A stretch of DNA of 64,000 nucleotides from JAUXJB01 sp965226855 (GCA_965226855.1 CBDDEE010000023.1:1-64000); one strand, 5' to 3'; positions 32,524-41,953 are shown, numbered from the stretch's first letter. Notes: generated from the sequence alone by a model not told the origin. Translations and numbers: made by a program.

Positions 32524-35223
32524 GTGAGCCCAAGGACGCAAGCCAGGGAGTTCCTGCTCACCGGTGCCACCGGGTTCGTGGGCAAGGTCGTGCTGTCCGA
32601 GCTGCTGCGCCGCCGCGAAGAGCTCAACCTCGGGACCGTTCACCTGCTTATCCGCCCGAGACGTGGGACCTCCGCAGAGAAGCGCTTTCAGCGTCGAGTC
32701 CTGACCTCGCCCTGCTTCTCCGAGCTGCCCCTCGGCTGGCAGGAGCAGGTTCGGGTCGTGTCCGGCGACCTGTCGCTCGAGGGCTGCGGGCTAGAGGACG
32801 AGCAGCGCGCCAAACTGCTGAACCGCGTGACCCACTTGATCCACTGCGCGGCCTCCATCGACTTCGATCTGCCGATCGTCGAGGCGGCCGAGGCAAACAT
32901 CAGCAGCAGCCTGAACGTGCTCCGGCTTGCGCGAGCCTGCGAGCGCCTGGCATCGATGCTTGCCGTGTCGACCGCGTACGTGAGCCCGATGACGCGGGAC
33001 GTGGGGACCGTGCACGAGCGGCTGGCGCGCCTCCCCCGGCCCGCGGCGTCGATCTACGAGGACATCCTGAACGACAAGGTCAGCCAGGAGGAGCTGCTCG
33101 ACGAGACCGACCAGCCGAACTCCTACACGCTCACCAAGTGTCTGGCGGAGCACCTGCTGTGGGAGCGGCGCGGAGACGTGCGACTCACGATCGTGCGGCC
33201 CAGCATCATCTCCGCCTGCTGGCGCCACCCTTTCCCGGGCTGGATCGACAGCAACGCGGCGTTCGCGGGCTTCGTGACGATGGTAGGAGCGGGCCAGCTG
33301 CGGGCTGTCGTGGCCAAGCCGGCGGCGCGCCTCGATATCGTGCCGTGCGACGAGGTGGCCGCGCGCATCATCGATGGGAGCGTGTCGAACGACGCTGTCG
33401 GCGCGAAGCCCCGGATCATTCACGCCACCGCGGGCATCGAGAACTGTGCCCGCATCGACACCTGCCGCGACGTGATCACGGACTTCTTCGCGCCCCAATG
33501 GGTCGCACGCCGGCCAAAGATCACCTACCTCGGCCCGCAGGGCCTGCGGTTCCGGCTGCGCGACTGGTTTCACCACCGCCTGCGCGGAGCGATTGCCAAG
33601 CTCTGGTACGGGCTGACCGGGCAGCTGCACCTGCGCCGACGGGTCCGCAGTCTGATGGAGCGGCTGGACTACCTGAACCGCGTGTTCCCGTATTTCACCG
33701 AGCGGACCTTCGACTTCCACTCATCGGCGCCGCTGGACCGCGCGTCGTTCGACGCGACGACCTATCTGCGGGCCGTGTGTCGGGGCGTGAATCGCCACCT
33801 GATGCGGCGAGACGAGAGCGAGACGAGCTTTGCCGGCCGTCTCCACCAGGGTGTTCGCAGCGACCTGCGCTGGGTGGTCGAGCAGCCGCACGGCAACCGG
33901 GTGATGCGCGCGGCGGCGTACCTGGTCGCCAAGGCACTGCGAAGGTGTTCGGATCGCTTCACGCTCGACCTGCCGGCCTTCGAGGCCGCGCGCGCAGAGG
34001 CGGGAGATCGCCCGCTGGTGATCATCCCGTCGCACCGCAGCTACATGGACTTCGTGCTCTGCTCGTTCCTGTTCTTTGCGCGACCCGATCTCGAGATCTC
34101 GATCCCCTCCATCGCCGCGACGGATGACTTCGCGCGCATCCCCGTTCTGGGTCGGCTGCTCACCAAGCTCGGGGCGTTCTACGTGACGCGCGGGCGCGGC
34201 ACGGAAGACAAGGAGCTAACGCGCAAGGTGCGTGCGCTCGCCAGCAGAGGGGAGACGCTCCAGTTCTTCATCGAGGGCAGCCGCAGCCGCTCCAGGCAGT
34301 TCCTGCCGCCGCGACGGGGCCTGCTGCGCTGCCTGCAGGATACGGGAGACGCCTACGCGATCCTGCCTGTGGCGTTCACCTACGACCACGTCCCCGAAGA
34401 GGGCGCCTTCGTGGAGGAGCTCGAGGGCGCTCCCAAGCCGCAGATGCGTCTGCTCCCTCTGCTCGGTTGGGTGCTGCGCCTGGCCGGGAGGGGAATCGAC
34501 CTGGGCCGTATCCACATGAGCTGCGCCAAACCCGTCCTGATCGACAAGGCGAGCGACGTGCACGCGGTGAGCCGCCAGGTGATCGTCGCGCTGCGAAGCG
34601 AGACGGCGACCACGACACACCAGCTGCGCTGCTTCCTCGCCCACAATCCGATCGATGGCGTCGACCTACCCTGGCTGCAGAACAGCGTTCTCGCACGCGG
34701 ATCTCGGGTGCTCACGAGCGACCTCAAGAACGAGGAGCAGGTCAGTCCCCTGATCGAGCGCTGCATGCGCCACGACTGGATGCACGTGTTCTACCCCGAC
34801 CTCGTGGCTGCGTTTCCGGAGCACCCGGTGGTGCGTTATCACGTGCGAAGGAACGGCCCCCTCCCCGAGCAAACCAGCGACGCGCACGTCGAGGCGGGCG
34901 ATCCCAGGCTCCGGCAGCTGCTGCTCGAGCTCCTCGAGCCGCTCTGCCGCGACTACCTCACCGTCGTGGAGTCGCTCGGGTCGCCTCCCGATGCGCCCGC
35001 CGTCCCCTCCGCACGGGAGCTCGTCCGCCAGTCTCCAGACGCACACCTACCCTCGCTGGAAGAAGCCTTCGAGGACCTGGTGGAGCGCCAGATCGTGCAG
35101 CGCGACGGGGGCGTGGGCTACGTCTGGGGGCCGCGGGCTTTCGACCTGGCGGACTACAGCAAGGCGTGCGCCTGGCCCGGGCTTTCGGCGGAAGCGGTGG
35201 AAGGCTCGGCGCGGCAGCGCTAG
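32524..35223 (+). CDS. Fatty acyl-CoA reductase/DHAP acyltransferase fusion (FARAT-like)
   Basis: An 899-residue fusion. Residues 1 to about 420 are a fatty acyl-CoA reductase: LTGATGFVG (13-20), STAYVSP, and YTLTK (Tyr201, Lys205), with a C-terminal FAR-type region; it makes the fatty alcohol. Residues 470-800 or so match GPAT/DHAPAT: IPSHRSYMDF (His504, Asp509), the IEGSRSRS block around Glu584, and ILPVAFTYDH, LEGAPKPQ spacing as in human GNPAT; it makes acyl-DHAP. A FAR-AT fusion is known in Dictyostelium. The last 100 residues match no domain I know. The start is GTG 32524, chosen because TGATG lies 12 residues in; GTG 32467 would add 19. It follows agpS directly, supplying both its substrates. 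Confidence 0.9.
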   Translation: MSPRTQAREFLLTGATGFVGKVVLSELLRRREELNLGTVHLLIRPRRGTSAEKRFQRRVLTSPCFSELPLGWQEQVRVVSGDLSLEGCGLEDEQRAKLLNRVTHLIHCAASIDFDLPIVEAAEANISSSLNVLRLARACERLASMLAVSTAYVSPMTRDVGTVHERLARLPRPAASIYEDILNDKVSQEELLDETDQPNSYTLTKCLAEHLLWERRGDVRLTIVRPSIISACWRHPFPGWIDSNAAFAGFVTMVGAGQLRAVVAKPAARLDIVPCDEVAARIIDGSVSNDAVGAKPRIIHATAGIENCARIDTCRDVITDFFAPQWVARRPKITYLGPQGLRFRLRDWFHHRLRGAIAKLWYGLTGQLHLRRRVRSLMERLDYLNRVFPYFTERTFDFHSSAPLDRASFDATTYLRAVCRGVNRHLMRRDESETSFAGRLHQGVRSDLRWVVEQPHGNRVMRAAAYLVAKALRRCSDRFTLDLPAFEAARAEAGDRPLVIIPSHRSYMDFVLCSFLFFARPDLEISIPSIAATDDFARIPVLGRLLTKLGAFYVTRGRGTEDKELTRKVRALASRGETLQFFIEGSRSRSRQFLPPRRGLLRCLQDTGDAYAILPVAFTYDHVPEEGAFVEELEGAPKPQMRLLPLLGWVLRLAGRGIDLGRIHMSCAKPVLIDKASDVHAVSRQVIVALRSETATTTHQLRCFLAHNPIDGVDLPWLQNSVLARGSRVLTSDLKNEEQVSPLIERCMRHDWMHVFYPDLVAAFPEHPVVRYHVRRNGPLPEQTSDAHVEAGDPRLRQLLLELLEPLCRDYLTVVESLGSPPDAPAVPSARELVRQSPDAHLPSLEEAFEDLVERQIVQRDGGVGYVWGPRAFDLADYSKACAWPGLSAEAVEGSARQR

Positions 35224-36248
35224 TGGACGGGCCGATACTCGTCTCCGGAGCCAGCGGCTTTCTCGGCCGTCACCTGCTGGAGACCTACCGGCAGCGGGAC
35301 ACATCAGCGCCAGTCCTGGCGCTGCTCCGCGATGCCGAGGCGTGGCAACAAGAGGACTGGACCGGAGCCCTCGAGAACGTCGAGTGCATCGAGGGGTCCG
35401 TGACCGAGCCGGCGCGCTGGTCGGGCGATGAACGCTTGAAGGGCCTCTCGGGCATCTATCACCTGGCGGCCGTGATCAAGCACAGCCGCTGGCAGAGCGG
35501 CGACGTCTACGAGACCAACGTCGAAGGGACCCTCCACATGGTGCGCCTGGCCGCAGCGCACGGCTGTCGCCTGGTGTTCCTGTCGACGTCGGGCACCGTG
35601 GGCTGCTTCCGTTCCGCTTTGGAGTACGCAGACGAGCATTCTCCCTACTGCGAAGGAGAGGTGTCTTCGTGGCCCTACTACCACTCGAAGCTCCTGGCGG
35701 AGCGCCAGGCGCGCCGGCTTGCAGAGGAGCTCGGCGTCGAGCTCGTGATTCTCCGACCGCCCGTACTGTTGGGACCGAGAGACCACCGCCTGCGCTCGTC
35801 GTCGAACGTGCTGCGCTTTCTTCAGAGGAGGCTTCCCTTTCTGATCCGCGGCGGTATTCACTTCGCCGACATCCGGGACGTCGCTGCCGCGGTCCTGCAA
35901 GCCATGACGCGAGCGCGCCCGCGCCCCGTCTATCACCTCTGCGGAACCGCGTGCAGCATCCAGTCCTTCTTCGCGATGCTCGAGCAGGTCGCGGGCGTCC
36001 CGGCGCCGCGCATCGTCCTGCCCTTCCGCCCGGCCTGGCTGCTCGCGTGGGCGACGCAGCGCCTCGGCGTGCTGCTGCGGGGCGAGCCCCTGACACTCTT
36101 GCCCGATCCCGTCGTTGTGGAGATGGCAGCGCGCTACTGGAACACGCGCTCGCTCTACGCGGCCGACGACCTGGACTACATCTCGCGAGACGCGCAAGAG
36201 ACGCTCGCGGACACGGTGAGCTGGCTCCGAGAGGCAGGCGCCGTCTAA
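35223..36248 (+). CDS. Extended SDR (NAD-dependent epimerase/dehydratase family)
   Basis: A 341-residue extended SDR: ILVSGASGFLGRHLLE, YHLAAVIKHSR, FLSTSGTVG, YYHSKLLAE (Tyr-x-x-x-Lys) and ILRPPVLLGPRD. Start GTG at 35223, overlapping the fusion gene's TAG by one base, so it is translationally coupled in the same operon. In animals, alkyl-DHAP is reduced by a separate NADPH reductase; this enzyme might do that, or could modify the head or tail of the lipid. That role is inferred only from location. The last enzyme of the ether-lipid operon. Confidence 0.82.
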   Translation: MDGPILVSGASGFLGRHLLETYRQRDTSAPVLALLRDAEAWQQEDWTGALENVECIEGSVTEPARWSGDERLKGLSGIYHLAAVIKHSRWQSGDVYETNVEGTLHMVRLAAAHGCRLVFLSTSGTVGCFRSALEYADEHSPYCEGEVSSWPYYHSKLLAERQARRLAEELGVELVILRPPVLLGPRDHRLRSSSNVLRFLQRRLPFLIRGGIHFADIRDVAAAVLQAMTRARPRPVYHLCGTACSIQSFFAMLEQVAGVPAPRIVLPFRPAWLLAWATQRLGVLLRGEPLTLLPDPVVVEMAARYWNTRSLYAADDLDYISRDAQETLADTVSWLREAGAV

Positions 36249-36364
36249 GCCGGGGACGCCCGCGGCCCTCCCGGTGCTTCCAACGGATCGAGCAACCCGC
36301 CCGGCTCGATCGGTGGTCTCCGTCACGTGGATCCCTCACACCGCCGAGCGCAGGTGCGGGGCGA

Positions 36365-37165
36365 TCAGGGAATGAGAGCGATTGCGCGGAGGGGAGCGCC
36401 GCTCCCGCCGCGGATCTTCATGGGCAGCGCCACTACGGTGAATCCCACGTTCGGTAGCTCGTGCAGCTGCGCCAGGTTTTCGAACACCGGAACGTCGTGT
36501 GCGGTCAGGATCTGATGGCTCTCGAAGCGGCTGGACTGCCCCGTGTCTATGCTCGCCGTGTCCAGACCGATCGCCTTGATCGCCCGCTCCTCTATGAGCC
36601 AGCGCGCCGTCTCGGGATCGAGCCCGGGGAAGTGCAGCAGCGGCACGGCTTCGGGCCCGACGGCAGCAGTGCCTAGGTAGCGGGCCCGGTCTCCCCAGTG
36701 CTTGCCGTAGCCCGTTCGAAGCAGCACGATCGACCCGTCCGCGATCCGCCCGTTGGCCGCCTCCCACATTTGCAGATCGGAGACGGCGATCCGGTAGTCG
36801 GGATCGGCCGCGCACGGCGCGGACACGTCGACGATGATGGCGTCGCCAATCAGGCGCTCGAGCGGAATCTCGTCGACCGAGAGGTGACCTTCGGCAAAGT
36901 GGATCGGGGCGTCGAGATGCGTCCCGCCGTGCTCCGCCGCTCGGAAGCGGTTAGCTGCATAGTAGTAGCCTTGCTCGGTCAGACCAGCCGCGACTTCCTC
37001 GAGCACGAAGCCCTCGCTATCGGTCGGCCAGAAGATCGTGTCGGCGTCGTAGGCGTGGGAGAGGTCGACGATCGTTGCGCTCGTGATTTCGTGCTCGCGC
37101 GGCGCACATGCGGCAATGGCCGTGCAAGAGAGAAGCAGCGCGCAGGCTCGCCAGTAAAGGCGCAT
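36365..37165 (-). CDS. Cyclase-family lipoprotein (kynurenine formamidase-like)
   Basis: A 266-residue protein of the cyclase (PF04199) family, whose members hydrolyse N-formylkynurenine or act in other amide or lactone reactions. The signature motif is AAEHGGTHLDAPIHFA (HxGTHxDxP), followed by the conserved VLLRTGYGKHW and GLDTASID. An N-terminal signal ends LLSCTAIAAC with Cys20, a lipobox, so it is expected as an exported lipoprotein, unlike the cytoplasmic formamidases. Metal ligands seem retained. The divergent TPP operon starts at 37281, with promoters in the 115-base gap. Confidence 0.83.
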   Translation of the reverse strand: MRLYWRACALLLSCTAIAACAPREHEITSATIVDLSHAYDADTIFWPTDSEGFVLEEVAAGLTEQGYYYAANRFRAAEHGGTHLDAPIHFAEGHLSVDEIPLERLIGDAIIVDVSAPCAADPDYRIAVSDLQMWEAANGRIADGSIVLLRTGYGKHWGDRARYLGTAAVGPEAVPLLHFPGLDPETARWLIEERAIKAIGLDTASIDTGQSSRFESHQILTAHDVPVFENLAQLHELPNVGFTVVALPMKIRGGSGAPLRAIALIP

Positions 37166-37280
37166 GGTTTCTCCTTAACACGTCGAGATCTCGCCAGGCT
37201 ATCAGACTAGCCGTGCGACCCCGCGCAGCCTCGGCATGATACGGTTGGGCGTTCAGGCTGCCAGAACCCGGGAGGACGCA

Positions 37281-38918
37281 ATGAAGGTTGCGAACGCGAT
37301 AGCGGAGGTGCTCAAGCGCGAGGGGGTCGAGTTCATCGTCGGCTACCCAGTGAACCCCATCATCGAGGCTGCGGCCGAAGCGGACATTCGGACCATCATC
37401 GTCCGCCAGGAACGCACCGGCCTGCACATGGCCGATGCGTTCAGCAGGGTGACCTCCGGCGATCGAATCGGCGTGTTCGTCATGCAGAACGGTCCGGGCT
37501 CGGAGAACGCGTTCGGTGGTGTGGCGCAGGCATACGCCGATTCGGTCCCGATCCTGGTGCTTCCGGCGGGGTACCCACGGCGTCTGACGAACGTGGCCCC
37601 GAACTTCAGCTCGCTTCTGAACTTCCGGAACGTGACGAAGTGGTGCGACCAGCTTCCGATGGGAAAAGCGGTGCCCGAGGTCATGCGGCGCGCCTTCGCG
37701 CAGCTCCGGAACGGCAGGCCGCGTCCGGTGCTCATCGAGATCCCCGCCGACGTGTTCCGCGAGGACGTCCCGGATCCCCTCGACTACGAGCCGAGCTTCG
37801 CCACGCGCTCGGGGCCCGATCCGGCCGACGTCGCAACGGCGGCCCGCGTACTGCGCGAGGCCGAACGACCCGTGATCTACGCGGGGCAGGGCGTCCACTA
37901 CGCGCGCGCCTGGCAAGAGCTGCGCGAGCTTGCAGAGCGGCTCAGCATTCCAGTTACCACCAGCCTGCAGGGCAAGAGCGCCTTTCCAGAAGACCACCCG
38001 CTCTCGCTCGGCTCGGGCGGGAGGTCGATGCCGAAGCCCGTGCACCAGTTCCTGCACGAGGCGGACGTGATCTTCGGGATCGGCTGCAGCTTCGCCCTCA
38101 CGAGCTTTGGGATCCAGATGCCGAAGGACAAGGTCTTCATCCACGCCACCCTCGACGCGGGCGATCTGAACAAGGACATCCGCATCCAGCACCCGCTCGT
38201 AGGCGACGCGCAGCTCGTGCTCCAGGCGCTGCTCGCCGAGCTCGGCGAGAGCACAGGCAAGCACGCGGAGCGGCGCGCCGCGAGTGTGCCCGATGCGATC
38301 CGGTCGACGCGCGAAGAGTGGCTCGCGGACTGGCTGCCAAAGCTTCGCTCGGAGGAGGTCCCGCTCTCGCCGTACCGCGTCATCTCGGAGCTCATGCAGA
38401 CCGTCGACGTGGCAAACACCATTATCACGCACGATGCGGGTAGCCCGCGCGACCAGCTCTCCCCCTTCTGGCCGGCCGTCACCCCGCTCAGCTACATCGG
38501 CTGGGGCAAGACCACGCAGCTCGGCACGGGTCTGGGCTTTGCCATGGGAGCCAAGCTCGCGCAGCCCGACAAGCTCTGCATCAACGTGTGGGGGGATGCC
38601 GCGATCGGGTTCACGGGCATGGACTTCGAGACGGCCGTGCGAGAGCGCATCCCCATCCTGTCGATCCTGTTCAACAACTTCTCCATGGCGATCGAGCTAC
38701 CGATCATGCGCACCGCGACGGAGAAGTACCGCAGTACCGACATCTCGGGAAACTACGCGGACATGGCAGTGGCATTCGGGGGCTACGGCGAGCGCATCAC
38801 CGAGCCCGCGGAGATCGCGGACGCCATCAAGCGCGGCGTCCAGCAGACACAAGACGGTACGCCGGCCTTGCTCGAGTTCATTACCGGCAAAGAGATCGAA
38901 TACTCGGTGTTCCGCTAG
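37281..38918 (+). CDS. Thiamine-pyrophosphate-dependent enzyme (acetolactate synthase-like)
   Basis: A 545-residue three-domain TPP enzyme, the usual length. The catalytic Glu is in IIVRQERTGLHMAD, the middle domain has the PVIYAGQGVHYA cofactor-like segment, and the C-terminal TPP/Mg motif is VWGDAAIGFTGMDF through ILFNN (GD...NN). It resembles acetolactate synthase, oxalyl-CoA decarboxylase and other 2-oxoacid decarboxylases and lyases; which is not clear, and no regulatory subunit is nearby. Start ATG 37281 after GGAGG. It heads an operon with two 2-hydroxyacid dehydrogenases, implying a 2-oxo or 2-hydroxy acid pathway. Confidence 0.86.
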   Translation: MKVANAIAEVLKREGVEFIVGYPVNPIIEAAAEADIRTIIVRQERTGLHMADAFSRVTSGDRIGVFVMQNGPGSENAFGGVAQAYADSVPILVLPAGYPRRLTNVAPNFSSLLNFRNVTKWCDQLPMGKAVPEVMRRAFAQLRNGRPRPVLIEIPADVFREDVPDPLDYEPSFATRSGPDPADVATAARVLREAERPVIYAGQGVHYARAWQELRELAERLSIPVTTSLQGKSAFPEDHPLSLGSGGRSMPKPVHQFLHEADVIFGIGCSFALTSFGIQMPKDKVFIHATLDAGDLNKDIRIQHPLVGDAQLVLQALLAELGESTGKHAERRAASVPDAIRSTREEWLADWLPKLRSEEVPLSPYRVISELMQTVDVANTIITHDAGSPRDQLSPFWPAVTPLSYIGWGKTTQLGTGLGFAMGAKLAQPDKLCINVWGDAAIGFTGMDFETAVRERIPILSILFNNFSMAIELPIMRTATEKYRSTDISGNYADMAVAFGGYGERITEPAEIADAIKRGVQQTQDGTPALLEFITGKEIEYSVFR

Positions 38919-38956
38919 GCTCCGCCTCGACAACAGCTTTTGAAGGAGAGAACCGA

Positions 38957-40033
38957 ATGCTCGACCGCTTCTGTGTTCCCGACAAGATCGCGGTTCGCGT
39001 CGACGCGGAAGACATGCGCGCGACGGTCGAGCGGATGTTCGAGAGCCTGGGTTCGCCGGCGGACGACGCGGCGCGCTGCGCCGATGCACTGATCTACGCA
39101 GATCTGCGTGGCATCGACTCGCACGGCGTGAGCAACATGATGCCCTTCTACGTGACCGGGATAAAGGAGGGCCGGATCAACCCGGCCCCTGCCTGGAAGA
39201 TCCTTCGAGACGCTGCCGCCGTGGCTACCATCGACAGCGACCAGGGCCTGGGACTCACCGTGGGGCCGCAGGCCATGGACCTCGCACTGGACAAGGCCGA
39301 GGCCTGCGGTGTGGGAGCGGTCGCGGTCACGAACGGCCAGCACTTCGGCGCGGCCGCGTACCACGCGCACATGGCGCTCGAACGCGACATGATCGGCGTG
39401 GCCATGACCGTGGGAGGACTCCAGGTCGCTCCGACCTTCGGAGCCAAGGCAATGGTCGGCCTCAACCCGATCGCGGTCGCCGCTCCCACGCGCAACGAGG
39501 CCCCGTTTCTCTTCGACGCCTCCATGAGCTCCGTCGCGGGCAACAAGATACGGATCGCCCGGCGGCTGGGAGTTCCGGTGGCGCCCGGCTGGATCGCGAA
39601 GCCCGACGGAACGCCGATCATGGAGGAGGCTCCGGTCCCGGAGGAGTTCCTGATGCTCCCGCTCGGAGCGACGCGCGAGATCGGCTCGCACAAGGGCTAC
39701 GGCCTGGCCGTCGTGGTCGACATCCTGTCAGGCCTCCTCTCGGGCACGGGCCCGGGCTTTTTGCATCGGCAAGGCCACTCCCACCACTTCCTCGCCTATC
39801 GGATCGACGCCTTCACGGAGCTCGACTCGTTCAAAGACGACATGGACGCCTTCATGAAGGCTCTGCGCGAGACGCCCCCCGCGCCGGGGCACGAGCGGGT
39901 GCTCTACGCCGGCCTCCCGGAGCACGAGGCGGAGCTGGAACGCAGAGCGCGGGGAATCCCCTATCACCCGCAAGTCGTCGAGTGGTTCAAGAAGACGGCG
40001 CTCGAGCTGGGCGTCCGCCACGAGCTCGGCTAG
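38957..40033 (+). CDS. Ldh/malate-type 2-hydroxyacid dehydrogenase (YlbC/ComC family)
   Basis: A 358-residue NAD(P)-dependent dehydrogenase of the malate/L-lactate/ureidoglycolate superfamily, unrelated to Rossmann-type LDH. Visible conserved segments: RGIDSHGVSNM with the catalytic His, NGQHFGAAAYHA, LNPIAVAAPT and GSHKGYGLAVVVDIL. Substrates in the family include malate, sulfolactate and diverse 2-hydroxy acids. Start ATG 38957 after GAAGGAGAG. It is followed 10 bases later by a D-2-hydroxyacid dehydrogenase of another fold, and the pair may interconvert enantiomers through the 2-oxo acid. Confidence 0.88.
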   Translation: MLDRFCVPDKIAVRVDAEDMRATVERMFESLGSPADDAARCADALIYADLRGIDSHGVSNMMPFYVTGIKEGRINPAPAWKILRDAAAVATIDSDQGLGLTVGPQAMDLALDKAEACGVGAVAVTNGQHFGAAAYHAHMALERDMIGVAMTVGGLQVAPTFGAKAMVGLNPIAVAAPTRNEAPFLFDASMSSVAGNKIRIARRLGVPVAPGWIAKPDGTPIMEEAPVPEEFLMLPLGATREIGSHKGYGLAVVVDILSGLLSGTGPGFLHRQGHSHHFLAYRIDAFTELDSFKDDMDAFMKALRETPPAPGHERVLYAGLPEHEAELERRARGIPYHPQVVEWFKKTALELGVRHELG

Positions 40034-40043
40034 GAGGAGAGGA

Positions 40044-41033
40044 ATGTCTCGAGCTGCGGCCTCGTTCCCAAAGGTCTGCATCGCGCTGGCATTGGACGAT
40101 CACTTGAGCGAGAAGATCGACTCCGTCTGCAAGGCGACTAGGGTAGAGATGCGCGCGCCCCGCGACGAGCTCCTCGCGAAGCTGGCCGACGTTGAAGGCG
40201 TGCTCCTCAGCAACGGCGTCCGCGTCGACGCTGAGCTCTTCGACGCTGCTCCGGCTCTGCGCGTGGTCGCTGGCCTTGGCGTAGGCTACAACAACTTCGA
40301 TATCGCGGAGGGGACGAAGCGGGGCATAGCCATCTGCAACACACCGGACGTGCTCACAGCAGCCGTCGCTGACCTCACGATCGGACTCGTCCTCTCGCTT
40401 TCGAAGCGCCTGTTCGAGAACGAAGCCCACTCGCGCAGCGGTGCGTGGGCCGCACGCAAGCCGCTCCCGGCGCTGGGCTTCGACGTCAACGGCAAGACGC
40501 TGGGCATCGTCGGGTTCGGCCGCATCGGCCAGGAGGTCACGCGCCGCATGAAGGTGTTCGGGACCCGGAGCATCTTCACCGACGTGTTCACGGAGCTGCC
40601 CGCGGGTGCGCCCGAGAGCACTTACCGGCCGCTCGACGCTCTGCTGCACGAGGCGGACATCGTCTCCCTGCACGTGGACCTCAACCCGACCTCCCACCAC
40701 TTGATCGGCGAGCGCGAGCTGGCGCTGATGAAGCCGAGCGCCTACCTGGTCAACACTTCTCGCGGACCCGTGGTCGACCAACCGGCGCTCACGGCGGCGC
40801 TGCGCAGCGGCGCGATCGCGGGCGCGGCTCTCGACGTGCTCGAGAAGGAGCCGCCGGACCCGGAGGATCCGATCGTAACGCTGCCAAATGTCCTCACGTT
40901 CCCGCACATCGCAACCGCCACGATCGAGACGCGCCTCGCGATGCGAGAGCTCGCGGTGGAGAACCTGCTCGCGATCCTGGGCGGGGAGACCCCGCCGGCG
41001 TGCATCAATCCCGAGGTGCTCGAGAAGAGCTAG
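40044..41033 (+). CDS. D-2-hydroxyacid dehydrogenase (SerA/glyoxylate reductase-like)
   Basis: A 329-residue NAD-dependent D-isomer-specific 2-hydroxyacid dehydrogenase. NAD site LGIVGFGRIGQEV; catalytic Arg in NTSRGPVVDQ, Glu in EKEPPDPEDP and His in PHIATATIE. Typical length. Start ATG 40044 after TAGGAGGAGAG, last gene of the TPP operon. The substrate is a small 2-oxoacid such as glyoxylate, hydroxypyruvate or sulfopyruvate; sequence alone does not decide. Confidence 0.9.
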   Translation: MSRAAASFPKVCIALALDDHLSEKIDSVCKATRVEMRAPRDELLAKLADVEGVLLSNGVRVDAELFDAAPALRVVAGLGVGYNNFDIAEGTKRGIAICNTPDVLTAAVADLTIGLVLSLSKRLFENEAHSRSGAWAARKPLPALGFDVNGKTLGIVGFGRIGQEVTRRMKVFGTRSIFTDVFTELPAGAPESTYRPLDALLHEADIVSLHVDLNPTSHHLIGERELALMKPSAYLVNTSRGPVVDQPALTAALRSGAIAGAALDVLEKEPPDPEDPIVTLPNVLTFPHIATATIETRLAMRELAVENLLAILGGETPPACINPEVLEKS

Positions 41034-41038
41034 CCTGA

Positions 41039-41860
41039 TCAGTGCAACTCTGAGGGGATCCCCAGTGCGAGAGCCAGCTCGCGCAGCTTTCTCTGGACCA
41101 TGCCCACGTTTCTGGGGCCCATGCGGAGGAACTGGCGCTGGGCCGCATCCAGGCCCTCCAGCTCCGGGTCGCTCCACTCGTACGTCACGACCGCCCGATT
41201 CAGGGGGGCTCGAGCCTGGACGACCGGGACCTCCAGCAAGCGCTCGACCGCCAGCGCGAGAGTGTCGTCGAAGTCGTCGTCATAGCCGAGATCTCGATAC
41301 GCCTGCGCGATCAGCGGATCCAGGGTCTCGTAGAGCTGCACCGTCCCACGCGTGTCGAGCGACGCAAAGACGTCCGCCTGGAGATCGTACCGAGAGTAGC
41401 TCTGCGGGGCGACGTAGAGCCCGGTCTCCGTCTCGCTCACCGAAAAGCGCTCGTCCGGAGCCAGGAACCCGAGGTGCGGAGAGGGGTTGTCTCCCAGCGA
41501 GATGTTGGCGACGACCGCCGCGAACCTGCGGATCAGATCCTCCGTCACGAGCCAGCGCGAGAGCTGCGGGTTGGCGGAGATTCCACTGACGAGGCCGCGC
41601 ACGAAGGGATCGCTCTCGTCGATGAGCGGCAGCGGCACCGGAGCGGCTGGCAGCTCCTCCAGCGGGCGCGCGCTCACCTGCGGAGGCTGCGGCTCCGGGG
41701 GAGCCGCAGCGCTGGGGGCCGGCGACGGGATCGGAGCGGCGCGCCAGGTATAGAGGTAGACAACGAGGGCTGCCACCAGGACCGCGACTGCCAGGGCCAC
41801 GCCTCCGACCCACCTGCCCAGAACTGCTCGCCTCGTCGAGCCGCGGTTCTGCATGCACAA
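41039..41860 (-). CDS. DUF3014 domain membrane-anchored protein
   Basis: A 273-residue protein with an N-terminal helix, WVGGVALAVAVLVAALVVYLY, then a Pro/Ala-rich linker and a DUF3014 domain, recognisable from PLPLIDESDPFVR, LSRWLVTEDLIRRF and LGFLAPDERFSV. The domain is predicted outside the cytoplasm; function unknown. Ends with a Q-R-K-L-rich helix. Converges on the dehydrogenase operon and is divergent from the ABM gene. Confidence 0.8.
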   Translation of the reverse strand: MCMQNRGSTRRAVLGRWVGGVALAVAVLVAALVVYLYTWRAAPIPSPAPSAAAPPEPQPPQVSARPLEELPAAPVPLPLIDESDPFVRGLVSGISANPQLSRWLVTEDLIRRFAAVVANISLGDNPSPHLGFLAPDERFSVSETETGLYVAPQSYSRYDLQADVFASLDTRGTVQLYETLDPLIAQAYRDLGYDDDFDDTLALAVERLLEVPVVQARAPLNRAVVTYEWSDPELEGLDAAQRQFLRMGPRNVGMVQRKLRELALALGIPSELH

Positions 41861-41953
41861 ACGATAGCATGACCGTCAAAGCCGGTCAGAGGCGACTTTT
41901 CGCGTTCCTGCAGATGCCGTAGGCTGTCACGGTCACACAAGGAGTGCTGCGTC

